Origin: Pseudomonas cremoris
Lineage (GTDB): Bacteria; Pseudomonadota; Gammaproteobacteria; Pseudomonadales; Pseudomonadaceae
Assembly (NCBI RefSeq): GCF_014230465.1
Contig: NZ_JAAXCY010000002.1
Location: forward strand, 631,786-695,785
Length of the DNA stretch: 64,000 bases
Direction: 5' to 3'
The notes below the pieces were generated by a model, which had not been told where the DNA came from, searched no databases, and worked only from the letters and a program-made list of their open reading frames with translations. Shown piece after piece: positions 51,709-61,055 of the stretch. The number at the start of each line of letters is the position of its first letter. The stretch's first letter is position 1. The position numbers were made by a program, and so were the translations under genes.

Positions 51709-52467
51709 ATGCACCACACGCTACTTAAACAAAAGCAACTGCAGTTATGCGGCCATCCGTTATTTAATGAAATAACCTCTATTAGCAAGTTACAACTTTT
51801 CATGGAAAGCCATGTATTTGCTGTCTGGGATTTCATGACACTCACCAAACGCCTGCAACAGGACCTGACCTGCACGCAGCTTCCCTGGCTCCCCCCCGCT
51901 GACCCGCACGCCGCACGGCTGATCAACGAGATCGTGCTGGGTGAAGAATCGGACGAGCACCCCCGGCAAGGCTATTGCAGCCACTTCGAGTTGTACCTCG
52001 AAGCCATGGCCGAAGTCGGTGCGAACACCGGCGCGATCAACCACTTCATTACCCTGCAACGCCAGGGCCTGGACGCAAGCGCAGCCTTGCAGGAAGTGGC
52101 TGCCCCCCCTGGCGTGGCCCGTTTCGTCAGCGCCACCTTGCACATTGCATTGAGCGCCCCGACCCATTGCGTCGCCGCGGCATTCTTGCATGGCCGCGAG
52201 CACGTCATCCCGGCGATGTTCAAGCAGATCCTGCAATCTGATGAGCTTATCCAGCACCAAGCGCCTACGTTGTACGGTTACCTCGCACGCCATATCGAAT
52301 TGGACACAGACGATCACGCGCCGGCTGCGCAGTTGTTGCTTGAACGCCTGGTCAGCGAGGACCCGACATACCCTTCTCAGGCTCACGATACCGCCCTCGC
52401 CGCTGTGGAAAGCCGCATCACCTTCTGGAACCAGGTGCGAGCCGCACTGCAAGAGGTGCGCCCATGA
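51709..52467 (+). CDS. mgoB: DUF3050 (haem-oxygenase-like) protein, MgoB/PvfA-type
   Basis: A 252-residue protein of the DUF3050 family, which has the haem-oxygenase-like diiron fold. Motifs seen are FNEITSISKLQLFMESHVFA, VWDFMTLTKRLQQDLT, GEESDEH and CSHFELYLEAMAEVG, with His/Glu residues in place to bind metal. A late FLHGREHVIPAMF motif matches the family. It opens the four-gene unit known in Pseudomonas as mgoBCAD (pvf in P. entomophila). Its exact chemical step is not fixed. The next gene overlaps its stop by 4 bases. Confidence 0.85.
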   Translation: MHHTLLKQKQLQLCGHPLFNEITSISKLQLFMESHVFAVWDFMTLTKRLQQDLTCTQLPWLPPADPHAARLINEIVLGEESDEHPRQGYCSHFELYLEAMAEVGANTGAINHFITLQRQGLDASAALQEVAAPPGVARFVSATLHIALSAPTHCVAAAFLHGREHVIPAMFKQILQSDELIQHQAPTLYGYLARHIELDTDDHAPAAQLLLERLVSEDPTYPSQAHDTALAAVESRITFWNQVRAALQEVRP

Positions 52468-53411
52468 GCATCGCGCAATACCAGAGCATTGCCGAAGACT
52501 GGGAGCGCCGCGCAACCATTCGTACACGCCCTCGCCGCTTACTGGAAAACGATGACAAGTTGATCTACCCGCTATGCCGTCAGCCTCTGGTGCTCAGCGC
52601 GGCCTTCCTGGAGCACTGCCCGCAGTACCGCGACTTCGTGCTGGCGCAAAGCTTCTACAAATTTCTTAACGATGTGGTGATATTCGAAACTGAAATCGTC
52701 GACAGGACCGCGCGCAGCATCGCCAAGAATCGTTTCTCGCTGCCCTTTCCTCTCGCCTGTCGCTACGACGCGATGACTGTCGTGGTGGACGAGGATTATC
52801 ACGCGTTAGTCGCACTGGACTTCCTGCAACAGACCATCGCCCTGACCGGTATCCAACCGCTCGACCTGCCTGGGCAAATCGAACTGAGCCACGCCCTGCC
52901 AGCAGCGCAGGCGCAGGTGCCCGCGCACCTGCATGACGCGATGGAGTTGATTGGCGTGGCCATCGCCGAAAATACCGTGACCCAAGAGGTGGCGGCATTT
53001 TCCAAGGATGACAGCATCAAGGCCTCCATCCGTGGCTTGATGGCCGACCACCTGTTTGATGAAGGCCGTCACGCGCAATTCTGGACACGGCTGGTACGCC
53101 TGTACTGGCAAACCGCGCCCTCGGATGACCGCGATTACATCGCTCAAGCACTGCCGACCTTCCTTGCGCATTACCTGACCAACGACTTGCAGAAAAACTT
53201 CGACTTGCTCCTGATCGAAAACCTCGACCTCAGTGCAAGTTCACGTCGCGCTCTGAGCGACGAAGTGACGGCGCTGGCATTCCCCATCACTCACCAACAT
53301 CCGTTGCTGGCCAATGTCTTGGGCTTTCTGCAACACAGTGGGTTGCTGCAAACCCCGAGCGTGGCACAGGCACTGAGTGCCTACTTGCCGATGCCGGGGA
53401 GGTCCGCATGA
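52464..53411 (+). CDS. mgoC: AurF-like diiron N-oxygenase (MgoC/PvfB-type)
   Basis: A 315-residue protein with the ligand pattern of diiron N-oxygenases: VIFETEIVDRTA, VVDEDYHALVALDF, AIAENTVTQEVAAF and ADHLFDEGRHAQFWTRLV (the Glu-x-x-His pair). Family members such as AurF turn amines into hydroxylamine, nitroso or nitro groups. In the pvf/mgo system this enzyme is known to act on an amino-acid-derived amine to give N-oxygenated signals. ATGA overlaps link it to both neighbours. Confidence 0.9.
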   Translation: MSIAQYQSIAEDWERRATIRTRPRRLLENDDKLIYPLCRQPLVLSAAFLEHCPQYRDFVLAQSFYKFLNDVVIFETEIVDRTARSIAKNRFSLPFPLACRYDAMTVVVDEDYHALVALDFLQQTIALTGIQPLDLPGQIELSHALPAAQAQVPAHLHDAMELIGVAIAENTVTQEVAAFSKDDSIKASIRGLMADHLFDEGRHAQFWTRLVRLYWQTAPSDDRDYIAQALPTFLAHYLTNDLQKNFDLLLIENLDLSASSRRALSDEVTALAFPITHQHPLLANVLGFLQHSGLLQTPSVAQALSAYLPMPGRSA

Positions 53412-56400
53412 GGCGCCTGACGATTGGATGGAACGGTAGCAGCAACGCTATAGGCAACCTCAGGCAGAAGCTGGAGCAGTACGGACATGCTTGTGGCGCA
53501 GCGGCCGTCGACCTGTGGGTTGACGACGGTAGCCAACCGCTGACGAATGACCCTGAGCAAGCCCCACGGATAAGCTTGCGCCTGGGTGTTGGCCCAGTAT
53601 CCAACTGCGGGCTGCCTGCGCTGCAACTGCGTGCTTACGACGCATATCGACGTTTATATGCGGTGCTGGATATCGCTGAAGAAACCAGCGGAAACGGCCA
53701 GCGGCTGCGCCTGCGGGTGACGAATACGCTGGTGGAATGGGTGGCGCTGCACGTCAGCGGCTTCGCGCGTGACCCTGGGTTTTTCTCGACAGGCGCGGTG
53801 GCCAACGACTGGCCGGAGAAGGATTTACGCGAGCTTGAAGTGCTTGCGTTCCTGCATCGATTCAACGGCACGGCGAACCCCGAATTGATGCGGGAAGCCC
53901 AGGTACCTGTGATCGAACGGTTGCAGGCGAGCCTAACGATCTTCGCTGATCGACCGGCGCTGAACATCGACGGCAACGAGGTGACCTACGATCAGCTGCG
54001 GGGGCTTGCCCTGGCGATTCAGGCGCGTTTACGTCCGCTACTCGGACCCGCTGAAACGCCGCCGGTGGTTGGCGTATGCCTGGAAAAATCCATCGAGTTG
54101 TATGCAAGCATCCTCGCGGTGCTGGGCTGTGGCGCAGTGTATCTGCCATTAGGGTCGGACCATCCCCCTCAGCGCCATCAGGCCATGCTCGAAAGCGCCG
54201 GCGCCCACGTGTTGCTGGACGCTGGCCAGCACCCAATGCGGGAGCATTTCATTGCCCTGGATGTGAGCGCTGTGGACGTGCGCGCCACCGAGATCACCGA
54301 AGGTCTGATGCACCATCGCCCGCCATCTGACGCGCCGTGCATGGCGCTCTTTACCTCGGGCTCCACCGGTCAGCCTAAAGGTGTGTTGCTCAGCCAGGGC
54401 AATTTGGCGCATTTCACGGCGTGGTTTCGATCCTGTATGGCGTTGGATGAGCGGAGCCGCGTCCTGCAATTTTCGCCGTTGGGTTTTGACTCGTCGCTGA
54501 TCGATATTTTCCCCTCCCTGCTCGCAGGTGCCGTGCTGATCGTCCCGAACGAAGTGCAACAGCGCGATCCCCGGCAGTTGCAGGATCTGCTGCACCAGCA
54601 GCGCGTCACCCATGCGTTTGTGCCGCCCGCACTGCTCAGTATCTTGCCGCTGGATCAACCGCTGGGGCTTACGCACCTGCTGACCGGTGGCGATGTGTGC
54701 GAACCCCATGTCATCGATCGACTTGCAGGACAGTGCCGGTTTCACAACCTCTACGGGCCCACGGAGGCCACGGTGCTGATTACCCATCGGACGTTGCGCC
54801 CCGGTGACGGCAACCGCAACCTCGGACAGCCTATTGCCAACAGCCGGGTACTGATCCTCGATGAGGATCTACAACCGGTGGACGAACAGGTGATGGGCGA
54901 GATGTACCTCGCCGGTCCTGGCGTGAGTCTGGGGTACATCAACGCGCCACCGCAGCGCGAAAGCCCGTTCGTCGAGCTCACTCTGCCCGGCGGCGAGACC
55001 TTGCGAGCCTTGCGCAGCGGTGACATGGCGAAATGGACCGCCGATGGAATCGTGCTAGGCGGACGTCGCGATGATCAGGTGAAAATCCGTGGCTTTCGTG
55101 TCGAACCCCAGGAAATTGAACAGTGCCTGCGCAACAGCCGGCTGTTCCGCCAGGTGGCAGTGGTGATCGACCAGGAATGTCGGATTCGCAGCTTTGTCGC
55201 CCGGCCCGAACCGGGGGCTGCCTTGACGGCGCTGCAGCAGCATGCACGGCAGCGTTTACCGGGTTATATGCAGCCCGGTTACTGGGTCGAACTGGCAGAC
55301 ATGCCGTACTCCAGCAACGGCAAGATCGACCGGCAAGCATTGTTGGCGTTGCCGTTGCAGTCCAATTCGAAGGCGACTGGCAGCGGCGCACAAACACCGC
55401 TTCAAACGCGATTGAACAGCCTGTGGGGCGAGCTGCTAGGGCTGACCGTTGATGAGCTGTCGATTGATGACAGTTTTTTCGACCTGGGTGGCCATTCGAT
55501 TTTGCTGTCGACCTTGTTGCTGCGGGTTCGCGAGCAATTTGGTCGCAGCTTCGCTTTGAGCCGTTTCATTGAAGCGCCGACCATTCGCACGCTCGCCACC
55601 CTGATTGAAGACCGAGAGCCCTGCGGCGCACCCTCCAGCCAAGCCGTGCAGGATGCACAACGTCCATGGGTGATCGAGACGCTGCCCGAGGACCGCGCGG
55701 GCGATCCGCATAAAGTGATCGTGACGGGAGCCAACAGCTTTGTCGGTGTCCATATTGTCGAAGCGCTGCTGGCCAATGGTGCAACAACGGTGGCATGCCT
55801 GGTGCGTGAAGAGCCTGGGCAATCAGCGATGTCACGGTTTACCCAGGCATTGCGCGAATACCGTCTGGAACACCTGGACGTGAGCCGGGTGCAGGTATAC
55901 GCCGCCGATATCAGCCTGGCGCGCCTGGGTTTGACCTGTGAAGCGTATGCCTATCTCGCCGAAAACTTTGGCGTACTGATACACAACGCAGCGCGGGTCA
56001 ACCATGTGCTGGACTACGCATCGCTGGCCAGGGATAACGTCGACCCGCTCGTTGAATGCCTGAAGTTGTGCGAAAGCCAGCGTAAGAAAGTGCTCAATTT
56101 TATCTCGACACTGTCGGCTTCAAGCAGCATCGACGCCCTGGGAAATGTCCTCGAAACCCCCGCCTCAGGCACGTTGCCGCTGTACATCAAGAATGGTTAC
56201 AACCTGTCCAAATGGGTCGCCGAACGGTTGCTGGAGCGGGCGGTAGAACAAGGTGCTTGGGTGAATATTCATCGCCCCGGCAATATCAGCTTCAACCGCC
56301 ACAACGGCGTGTGCCAGCCGCAAAAAAACCGCTTGATGCTGATGCTCAAGGGCTCACTGCAATTGGGTCTGGTGTCTCGGCTGGAGGTGAACTTCGATCT

Positions 56401-56785
56401 GATGCCGGTGGATTTCCTGGCGCGCTTTATCGCGTTTCATTGCGGCGCGTTCCACGCTGATCGACGGGTATTCAACCTGCACAATCCAGAACCCTTGAGC
56501 TGGGAGCATTACCTGGACGCGTTCAGCCGGGCGGGCCACAAGTTTGAGCGGATAAGTGTTGCGCAGTGGCAGCGGGCGCTGCGAACGGTGAGCCAGGACA
56601 ATGCGTTGTTTGGCGTACTTGGGTTTTACCTCGGCCGGCTGGATGAAGACATTGGCGACACCTCGATGATTCGTCATGACAACGCACGCTATGGCGTTCG
56701 TGCGATGGGGGAGCAGTACCCCGAAAAAAACCTGGCGCTGTTAAGCAAAGGCTGTGATTACCTCAAGACCATCGGCTTTCTTTGA
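53408..56785 (+). CDS. mgoA: NRPS-like A-PCP-reductase enzyme (MgoA/PvfC-type)
   Basis: A 1125-residue protein. An N-terminal part of about 165 residues matches no domain I know. An adenylation domain follows, with FTSGSTGQPKGV near 314 and YGPTEATVLI. The carrier domain has FDLGGHSILL with the pantetheine serine at about 697. The C-terminal thioester reductase has NAD(P)-binding TGANSFVG near 769 and the SDR pair YNLSK near 930. There is no condensation or thioesterase domain, so one amino acid is loaded and released as an aldehyde. By position the binding-pocket residues are Asp, Ser, Ile, Phe, Leu, Gly, Leu, Val and Leu. These resemble leucine/valine-type codes, but that is alignment by eye. 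Confidence 0.92.
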   Translation: MRRLTIGWNGSSNAIGNLRQKLEQYGHACGAAAVDLWVDDGSQPLTNDPEQAPRISLRLGVGPVSNCGLPALQLRAYDAYRRLYAVLDIAEETSGNGQRLRLRVTNTLVEWVALHVSGFARDPGFFSTGAVANDWPEKDLRELEVLAFLHRFNGTANPELMREAQVPVIERLQASLTIFADRPALNIDGNEVTYDQLRGLALAIQARLRPLLGPAETPPVVGVCLEKSIELYASILAVLGCGAVYLPLGSDHPPQRHQAMLESAGAHVLLDAGQHPMREHFIALDVSAVDVRATEITEGLMHHRPPSDAPCMALFTSGSTGQPKGVLLSQGNLAHFTAWFRSCMALDERSRVLQFSPLGFDSSLIDIFPSLLAGAVLIVPNEVQQRDPRQLQDLLHQQRVTHAFVPPALLSILPLDQPLGLTHLLTGGDVCEPHVIDRLAGQCRFHNLYGPTEATVLITHRTLRPGDGNRNLGQPIANSRVLILDEDLQPVDEQVMGEMYLAGPGVSLGYINAPPQRESPFVELTLPGGETLRALRSGDMAKWTADGIVLGGRRDDQVKIRGFRVEPQEIEQCLRNSRLFRQVAVVIDQECRIRSFVARPEPGAALTALQQHARQRLPGYMQPGYWVELADMPYSSNGKIDRQALLALPLQSNSKATGSGAQTPLQTRLNSLWGELLGLTVDELSIDDSFFDLGGHSILLSTLLLRVREQFGRSFALSRFIEAPTIRTLATLIEDREPCGAPSSQAVQDAQRPWVIETLPEDRAGDPHKVIVTGANSFVGVHIVEALLANGATTVACLVREEPGQSAMSRFTQALREYRLEHLDVSRVQVYAADISLARLGLTCEAYAYLAENFGVLIHNAARVNHVLDYASLARDNVDPLVECLKLCESQRKKVLNFISTLSASSSIDALGNVLETPASGTLPLYIKNGYNLSKWVAERLLERAVEQGAWVNIHRPGNISFNRHNGVCQPQKNRLMLMLKGSLQLGLVSRLEVNFDLMPVDFLARFIAFHCGAFHADRRVFNLHNPEPLSWEHYLDAFSRAGHKFERISVAQWQRALRTVSQDNALFGVLGFYLGRLDEDIGDTSMIRHDNARYGVRAMGEQYPEKNLALLSKGCDYLKTIGFL

Positions 56786-56804
56786 AACGCCTCAGGACCA
56801 CCTC

Positions 56805-57263
56805 ATGAAAACGCTGCAACCCGATACGTTAATTCGCAACCCCAGCGGTGCTCCAATCGTCGCCTGTGTAACAGTCAACTGCTCTGCCGCGTGCCTGTGG
56901 CAACTGGTGGGGCAGTTTAGTGGCTTTGATGCCTTCATCCCGCAAATGACGCACACCGAAATGACCGGCACCGGCGTGGGCGCCTTGCGCACCAAATATT
57001 TCCGTGATGGCCATCGCGTGGTGGAGCAGCTCAATAGCTGGGATGAGCACACCATGCATATGACCTGGACCACGATCTACAACACCCTGGGCATAGCCAG
57101 GTTGTGGGCGGCAATGCACGTGGAAGCACTTGGCACAGAGTGTTCCAAAGTGACCTGGACCATCATTGCCGAGCCAGTGGATGTGACGCAGGTGGGGTTT
57201 GAGGCATTTGTGCAGGGCTTTGCCTACAGCGCTCTGGAAAATGTGCGCCGGTTACTCGGCTGA
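56805..57263 (+). CDS. mgoD: SRPBCC (polyketide cyclase-like) protein, MgoD-type
   Basis: A 152-residue single-domain START/Bet-v1-like protein (VACVTVNCSAACLWQLVGQF, SGFDAFIPQMTHTEMTGTGV, EPVDVTQVGFEAFVQGFAYS). It is the fourth gene of the mgo unit. Known relatives are called polyketide cyclase or lipid transporter; their chemical role is not settled. The ATG at 56805 follows the NRPS stop by 19 bases with AGGA upstream. A GTG at 56754 would overlap the NRPS gene. Confidence 0.85.
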   Translation: MKTLQPDTLIRNPSGAPIVACVTVNCSAACLWQLVGQFSGFDAFIPQMTHTEMTGTGVGALRTKYFRDGHRVVEQLNSWDEHTMHMTWTTIYNTLGIARLWAAMHVEALGTECSKVTWTIIAEPVDVTQVGFEAFVQGFAYSALENVRRLLG

Positions 57264-57265
57264 AT

Positions 57266-57293
57266 GGCAGAAGCGAATCCATTCGCTTCTGCC
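57266..57293. terminator. 28-base palindrome between convergent genes
   Basis: GGCAGAAGCGAAT (57266-57278) and ATTCGCTTCTGCC (57281-57293) form a perfect 13-bp stem with two bases between. It lies directly after the mgoD stop and before the chemoreceptor stop, so it is likely a shared terminator. It has no T-run, so termination may be incomplete. Confidence 0.6.
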
Positions 57294-57307
57294 CGTCTGC
57301 TACCGGT

Positions 57308-59188
57308 TCAGATCTTGAAGCTGTCGACCAGTTGCTTCAAACGACTGGCCTGCTGCGACAGTGCATCGCAGTCCTTCAGCGTTTCATTGAGGTTGGTCAC
57401 GCCCTGCTGGTTCAGCAGGTTGATCTGATTGATATCGACGTTGAGGGTTTCCACCACCGCTGTCTGCTCCTCGGTGGCCGCAGCGACGGACTGGTTCATC
57501 CCGTCGATCTCGACGATACGCTGCGTCACGCTGACCAGGCGCTCACCGGCCTGGTTGGCAACCTGCACGCTTTCTTCGCTGGAGGTCTGGCTGGCATTCA
57601 TGGTGGATACCGCCTCACGCGAGCCCACTTGCAATGAGGTGATCATCTTGTGGATTTCTTCGGCCGATTCCTGCGTGCGGTGCGCCAAGTTGCGTACCTC
57701 ATCGGCGACCACGGCAAACCCACGCCCAGCCTCACCGGCGCGTGCTGCTTCGATCGCGGCGTTGAGTGCCAGCAGGTTCGTCTGCTGGGATATACCTTTG
57801 ATCACGTCCAGGATATGGCCGATGTTGTCGGTGCTGGCGTTGAGGGTTTCGATCTGCGTGCACGACAGGCTGATTTTCTGTGACAACGCCGACATCGCCA
57901 GGATGGTTTGCTCAACCACTTTGCGCCCATCGTCGGCCTGCTCGCTGGCACCACTGGCGTGCTGTGAAGCATCGGCGGCATTACGCGCGATTTCCTGGGT
58001 GGCCGCACCCAGCTCGTTGATCGCAGCAGCCACGCTGTTGGTGCGCGCACTTTGCTCGTCGGAGCCGATGATCGAGGCGTTGGACGACGCCATAACGCGC
58101 TGAGACAAATCGTGCACCTGGCGGGTAGCCGAAGACACCTCGGAAATCGAGGCGTGGATGCGCTCCACAAACTGATTGAAGGCACTGCCCACTTCGCCAA
58201 ATTCATCCTTGCTGGTGACGGCCAAACGGCGAGTCAGATCACCCTCGCCTTGCGCAATATCCTGCATGGCAACGCCCATGGTCGTCAGGGGGCGCAGCAG
58301 CACTTGGATCAACAGACTCAAGAGCACGGCGATCGCAACGACGGCAATCAGCATGGCAATCAACGCGGAGGTGCGGAACTTGCCCAGCGGTGCGTAGGCT
58401 TTGTCTTTATCAACTGACAGACCGATATACCAATCAGCACCAGGCAAGCCGTTGATGGGGGTGAATGACAGGATGCGGTCCTGGCCATTAAGGACGACAT
58501 CCTGGCTGACTTTCTCGATACGTACCGGGATGCCAGGGTAGATGTCCTTGAGGTTTTTCATCACCTGGTCCTGATCAGGACTGACGATGACCTGGCCATC
58601 GCTGCTCACCAGGAACGCATGGCCGATACCGCCGAAGTCCACCGAATTGATGATCTTCACCAAGGTTTGCAGGCTCAGGTCGCCGCCAACAACGCCAAGC
58701 AGTTCGCCATTCTTTTTCACCGGCATGGCAATGGTCACGATCTGCCCACCCACTGCGGCCATGTAAGGCGGAGTGAGCATGGGTTTATCGGCGGCTACGG
58801 CTTGCTTGTACCAGGGGCGTTGGCGGGGGTCGTAGCCGTCAGGCATTTTTGCGTCAGGCCGTTGGGTGAACACTCCATTGGTCTGACCCACATAAGTGAA
58901 TTGGAAGTTCGAGGTGAACGCGGGTTGATCGACCAGCCCGGGAAGGTCTGCACCGCTGCCCTGATGAGCGACGTTTTGCGCCAGGCTTTCGAGCACCAGG
59001 ATTCGGCCACTGAGCCAGTTCTGGACACTGCTGGCGGTAAGCTCACCGGATTGTTGAATAGACGACTCCAGGTTCTGCTTGATAGTGCTGCGCTGCAGGT
59101 AATCGTTGTAGAGGGTGAATAACGCGAAGGCTAGAACCACTACGCCTGACGCGGCCAACAGAATTTTATGACTGAACTTTAGATTCAT
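57308..59188 (-). CDS. Methyl-accepting chemoreceptor with dCache domain (PctA-like)
   Basis: A 626-residue receptor, close to the 629 residues of PctA in P. aeruginosa. One membrane segment ([20 protein letters not shown]) is followed by a periplasmic dCache_1 domain with [40 protein letters not shown] and [12 protein letters not shown]. The RxxWY and GGD residues fit the amino-acid-binding dCache motif. A second membrane segment ([20 protein letters not shown]), a HAMP domain and a signalling domain with [20 protein letters not shown] follow. It probably senses amino acids. ATG at 59188 begins the first helix; the frame upstream is not homologous. Confidence 0.9.
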   Translation of the reverse strand: MNLKFSHKILLAASGVVVLAFALFTLYNDYLQRSTIKQNLESSIQQSGELTASSVQNWLSGRILVLESLAQNVAHQGSGADLPGLVDQPAFTSNFQFTYVGQTNGVFTQRPDAKMPDGYDPRQRPWYKQAVAADKPMLTPPYMAAVGGQIVTIAMPVKKNGELLGVVGGDLSLQTLVKIINSVDFGGIGHAFLVSSDGQVIVSPDQDQVMKNLKDIYPGIPVRIEKVSQDVVLNGQDRILSFTPINGLPGADWYIGLSVDKDKAYAPLGKFRTSALIAMLIAVVAIAVLLSLLIQVLLRPLTTMGVAMQDIAQGEGDLTRRLAVTSKDEFGEVGSAFNQFVERIHASISEVSSATRQVHDLSQRVMASSNASIIGSDEQSARTNSVAAAINELGAATQEIARNAADASQHASGASEQADDGRKVVEQTILAMSALSQKISLSCTQIETLNASTDNIGHILDVIKGISQQTNLLALNAAIEAARAGEAGRGFAVVADEVRNLAHRTQESAEEIHKMITSLQVGSREAVSTMNASQTSSEESVQVANQAGERLVSVTQRIVEIDGMNQSVAAATEEQTAVVETLNVDINQINLLNQQGVTNLNETLKDCDALSQQASRLKQLVDSFKI

Positions 59189-59426
59189 TTCATCGACTTC
59201 TTTTTGCCAAAGGGGGGATTGCGTGCCGGGTGGAACATTCCATGTAAGGGCATAGGCAGCTTCTTGGGCTGCTCTATTTCGGTGCACGCATGGCTCGTCA
59301 GGCTTTCGGCCAAGCCGAGGCAAAACTTAGCGCTTTGTAGGAACCATCCTTGTTTTACGTAGGAAACCGACCAGTGGTTGTCGTACAAGGATCAGAGTTG
59401 CAAAATTTTTCTGCCTCCCAAACAAT

Positions 59427-59445
59427 GCGAGTAATTATCATTTGT
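59427..59445. promoter_or_regulatory. Fur-box-like site upstream of the FecI-type sigma gene
   Basis: GCGAGTAATTATCATTTGT, read on the minus strand as ACAAATGATAATTACTCGC, matches the Fur consensus at 12 of 19 positions, including the core AATGATAAT. It lies 24 bases before the sigma factor ATG, where iron-bound Fur would block transcription. Confidence 0.65.
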
Positions 59446-59468
59446 GACGTTTGGCCAGGTCTGTGTGA

Positions 59469-59984
59469 ATGCCATCTACTGAGTACATCCCGGGTGAGCG
59501 CGTCGTAGAGACGCTTTATCACACTCATCACAATTGGCTGAACACATGGCTGCGCAGCCGGCTGGGCAACGCTTGCGATGCCGCGGACCTGGCCCAAGAC
59601 ACTTTCGTGCGCTTACTGCAAAAAACCGAACGCTTTGAACTCAAGGCACCTCGGGCATTTTTACGCACCATTGCCCGAGGATTGGTGATTGATCACTGGC
59701 GCCGGGAAGAGATCGAGCGCGCGTACTTGGAGTCCATCGCCCATTTGCCCGAAGCGTTGGCCCCGAGCGCCGAGGACCGTGCGCTTGTACTGGAGTTGTT
59801 GGAAGGCATAGCGCGGCTTCTTGAGGGACTGAAACCTAAGGTGCGTAAGGCATTTCTGTTGGCACAGTGCGATGGGCTGACGTACAAGCAAATCGCACAG
59901 CAGATGAGCGTGTCATTGCGCTCGGTCGAGCGCTACGTCGCTGAGGCGCTCTACCACTGTTATGTCCTACGGTATGGGGCGTGA
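59469..59984 (+). CDS. FecI-type ECF sigma factor for iron uptake
   Basis: A 171-residue sigma factor. Region 2 holds WLRSRLGNACDAADLAQDTF, then FLRTIARGLVIDHWRREEIE. Region 4 holds GLKPKVRKAFLLAQCDGLTY, then KQIAQQMSVSLRSVERYVAE. This is the FecI/FpvI/FoxI pattern. It should direct transcription of the receptor gene downstream when the receptor binds its siderophore and signals through the FecR protein. Its stop overlaps the FecR start. Confidence 0.92.
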   Translation: MPSTEYIPGERVVETLYHTHHNWLNTWLRSRLGNACDAADLAQDTFVRLLQKTERFELKAPRAFLRTIARGLVIDHWRREEIERAYLESIAHLPEALAPSAEDRALVLELLEGIARLLEGLKPKVRKAFLLAQCDGLTYKQIAQQMSVSLRSVERYVAEALYHCYVLRYGA

Positions 59985-60964
59985 TGGCGATGGAGAACGC
60001 CACGCGCCCAGGGCCTGATCCCCAGGTGGTCAAACAAGCCATCAGTTGGGCGCTGCGCCTGCGTAATAACCGCGCCAATCTGCGCTTGCGCACACAGTGT
60101 GAGCACTGGCGTGAAGCCCATCGCGATCACGAATTGGCTTGGCAGCGGGTGCAGGCATTGCAACAGGAGTTGAGCAGCCAGCTCGCGGCGATTCCGGGCG
60201 CACATGTGGCGCTGGAAAACAGCGCGCAAGGGTTGGGCAGGCGCCAGGCAATGAAGATGTTGTCCGGCGTGTTGCTGGCGGGCTCGGCGGCGTGGATGAG
60301 CCGTGACATCACGGGCTGGCAGCGCTGGACGTCCGACCTCGCGACGGCCACCGGCGAACGCCGCAGTATCCAACTGCCGGATGGCACTCGCTTGCAACTC
60401 AATACTGACAGTGCGGTAGACCTGGACTTCAGCCCGCAGCAGCGGCTGATCAGATTGGTGCGCGGGGAAATCCTGGTGAATTGCGGCACGGCTGCGTCGG
60501 TGCCATTGCTGGTTGAAACACGCCACGGCTTGTTCGAAGGCATCGATGGGCGTTTCGCCGTACGCCAGGCCAGTGATTGCACGCGGCTGAGTGTGGTCAG
60601 CGGCAACGTGACCATACGTTCGCCACACCAGGCAAATGGGCTCTCGACCCGAGTTCAGGCCGGGGAAAGCTACCTTGTGCGTCAGACCGAAGCCATCCCA
60701 GCCCCACCAATGAACATGGATGTGGGCGCCTGGGCCGATGGGCTGATTGTTACGCGGGGCATGCGCCTCGCTGACTTCCTTGAGGAAGTTGGCCGTTATC
60801 GGCACGGCTATCTGGGCTGCTCAACAGAGATCGCCGACTTACGACTATCGGGCGTTTTTCGTCTGGAGGATACCGATAAGTTACTGGCGATCCTGCCGCA
60901 AACGCTGCCTGTTCAAGTGCGTTATCGCACACGTTGGTGGGTGAGCCTGGAGCGTTCGGCCTGA
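59984..60964 (+). CDS. FecR-type transmembrane anti-sigma regulator
   Basis: A 326-residue protein. The cytoplasmic N-terminal domain (ISWALRLRNNRANLRLRTQC, HWREAHRDHELAWQRVQALQ) should bind the sigma factor. One membrane segment lies at MKMLSGVLLAGSAAWM. The periplasmic FecR domain (TGERRSIQLPDGTRLQLNTD, SPQQRLIRLVRGEILVNCGT) and a C-terminal domain (LRLSGVFRLEDTDKLLAILP) contact the receptor's signalling domain. Start ATG at 59984 overlaps the sigma factor stop; GTG at 59981 and ATG at 59990 are also possible. Confidence 0.92.
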   Translation: MAMENATRPGPDPQVVKQAISWALRLRNNRANLRLRTQCEHWREAHRDHELAWQRVQALQQELSSQLAAIPGAHVALENSAQGLGRRQAMKMLSGVLLAGSAAWMSRDITGWQRWTSDLATATGERRSIQLPDGTRLQLNTDSAVDLDFSPQQRLIRLVRGEILVNCGTAASVPLLVETRHGLFEGIDGRFAVRQASDCTRLSVVSGNVTIRSPHQANGLSTRVQAGESYLVRQTEAIPAPPMNMDVGAWADGLIVTRGMRLADFLEEVGRYRHGYLGCSTEIADLRLSGVFRLEDTDKLLAILPQTLPVQVRYRTRWWVSLERSA

Positions 60965-61055
60965 TTGATTGTTTTTTTGGCGGCTTTTTTCCGTGAGTCC
61001 GGCTTAGACAGTAAGCCATTCACTTTGCCTTCACCGGCCTCTACGGATCTTGATC

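Noticed and set aside
51709..57263. Full mangotoxin or lipopeptide cluster
   Set aside because: There is one adenylation module and no condensation or thioesterase domain. mbo genes are absent, so the unit is a signal-type operon only.
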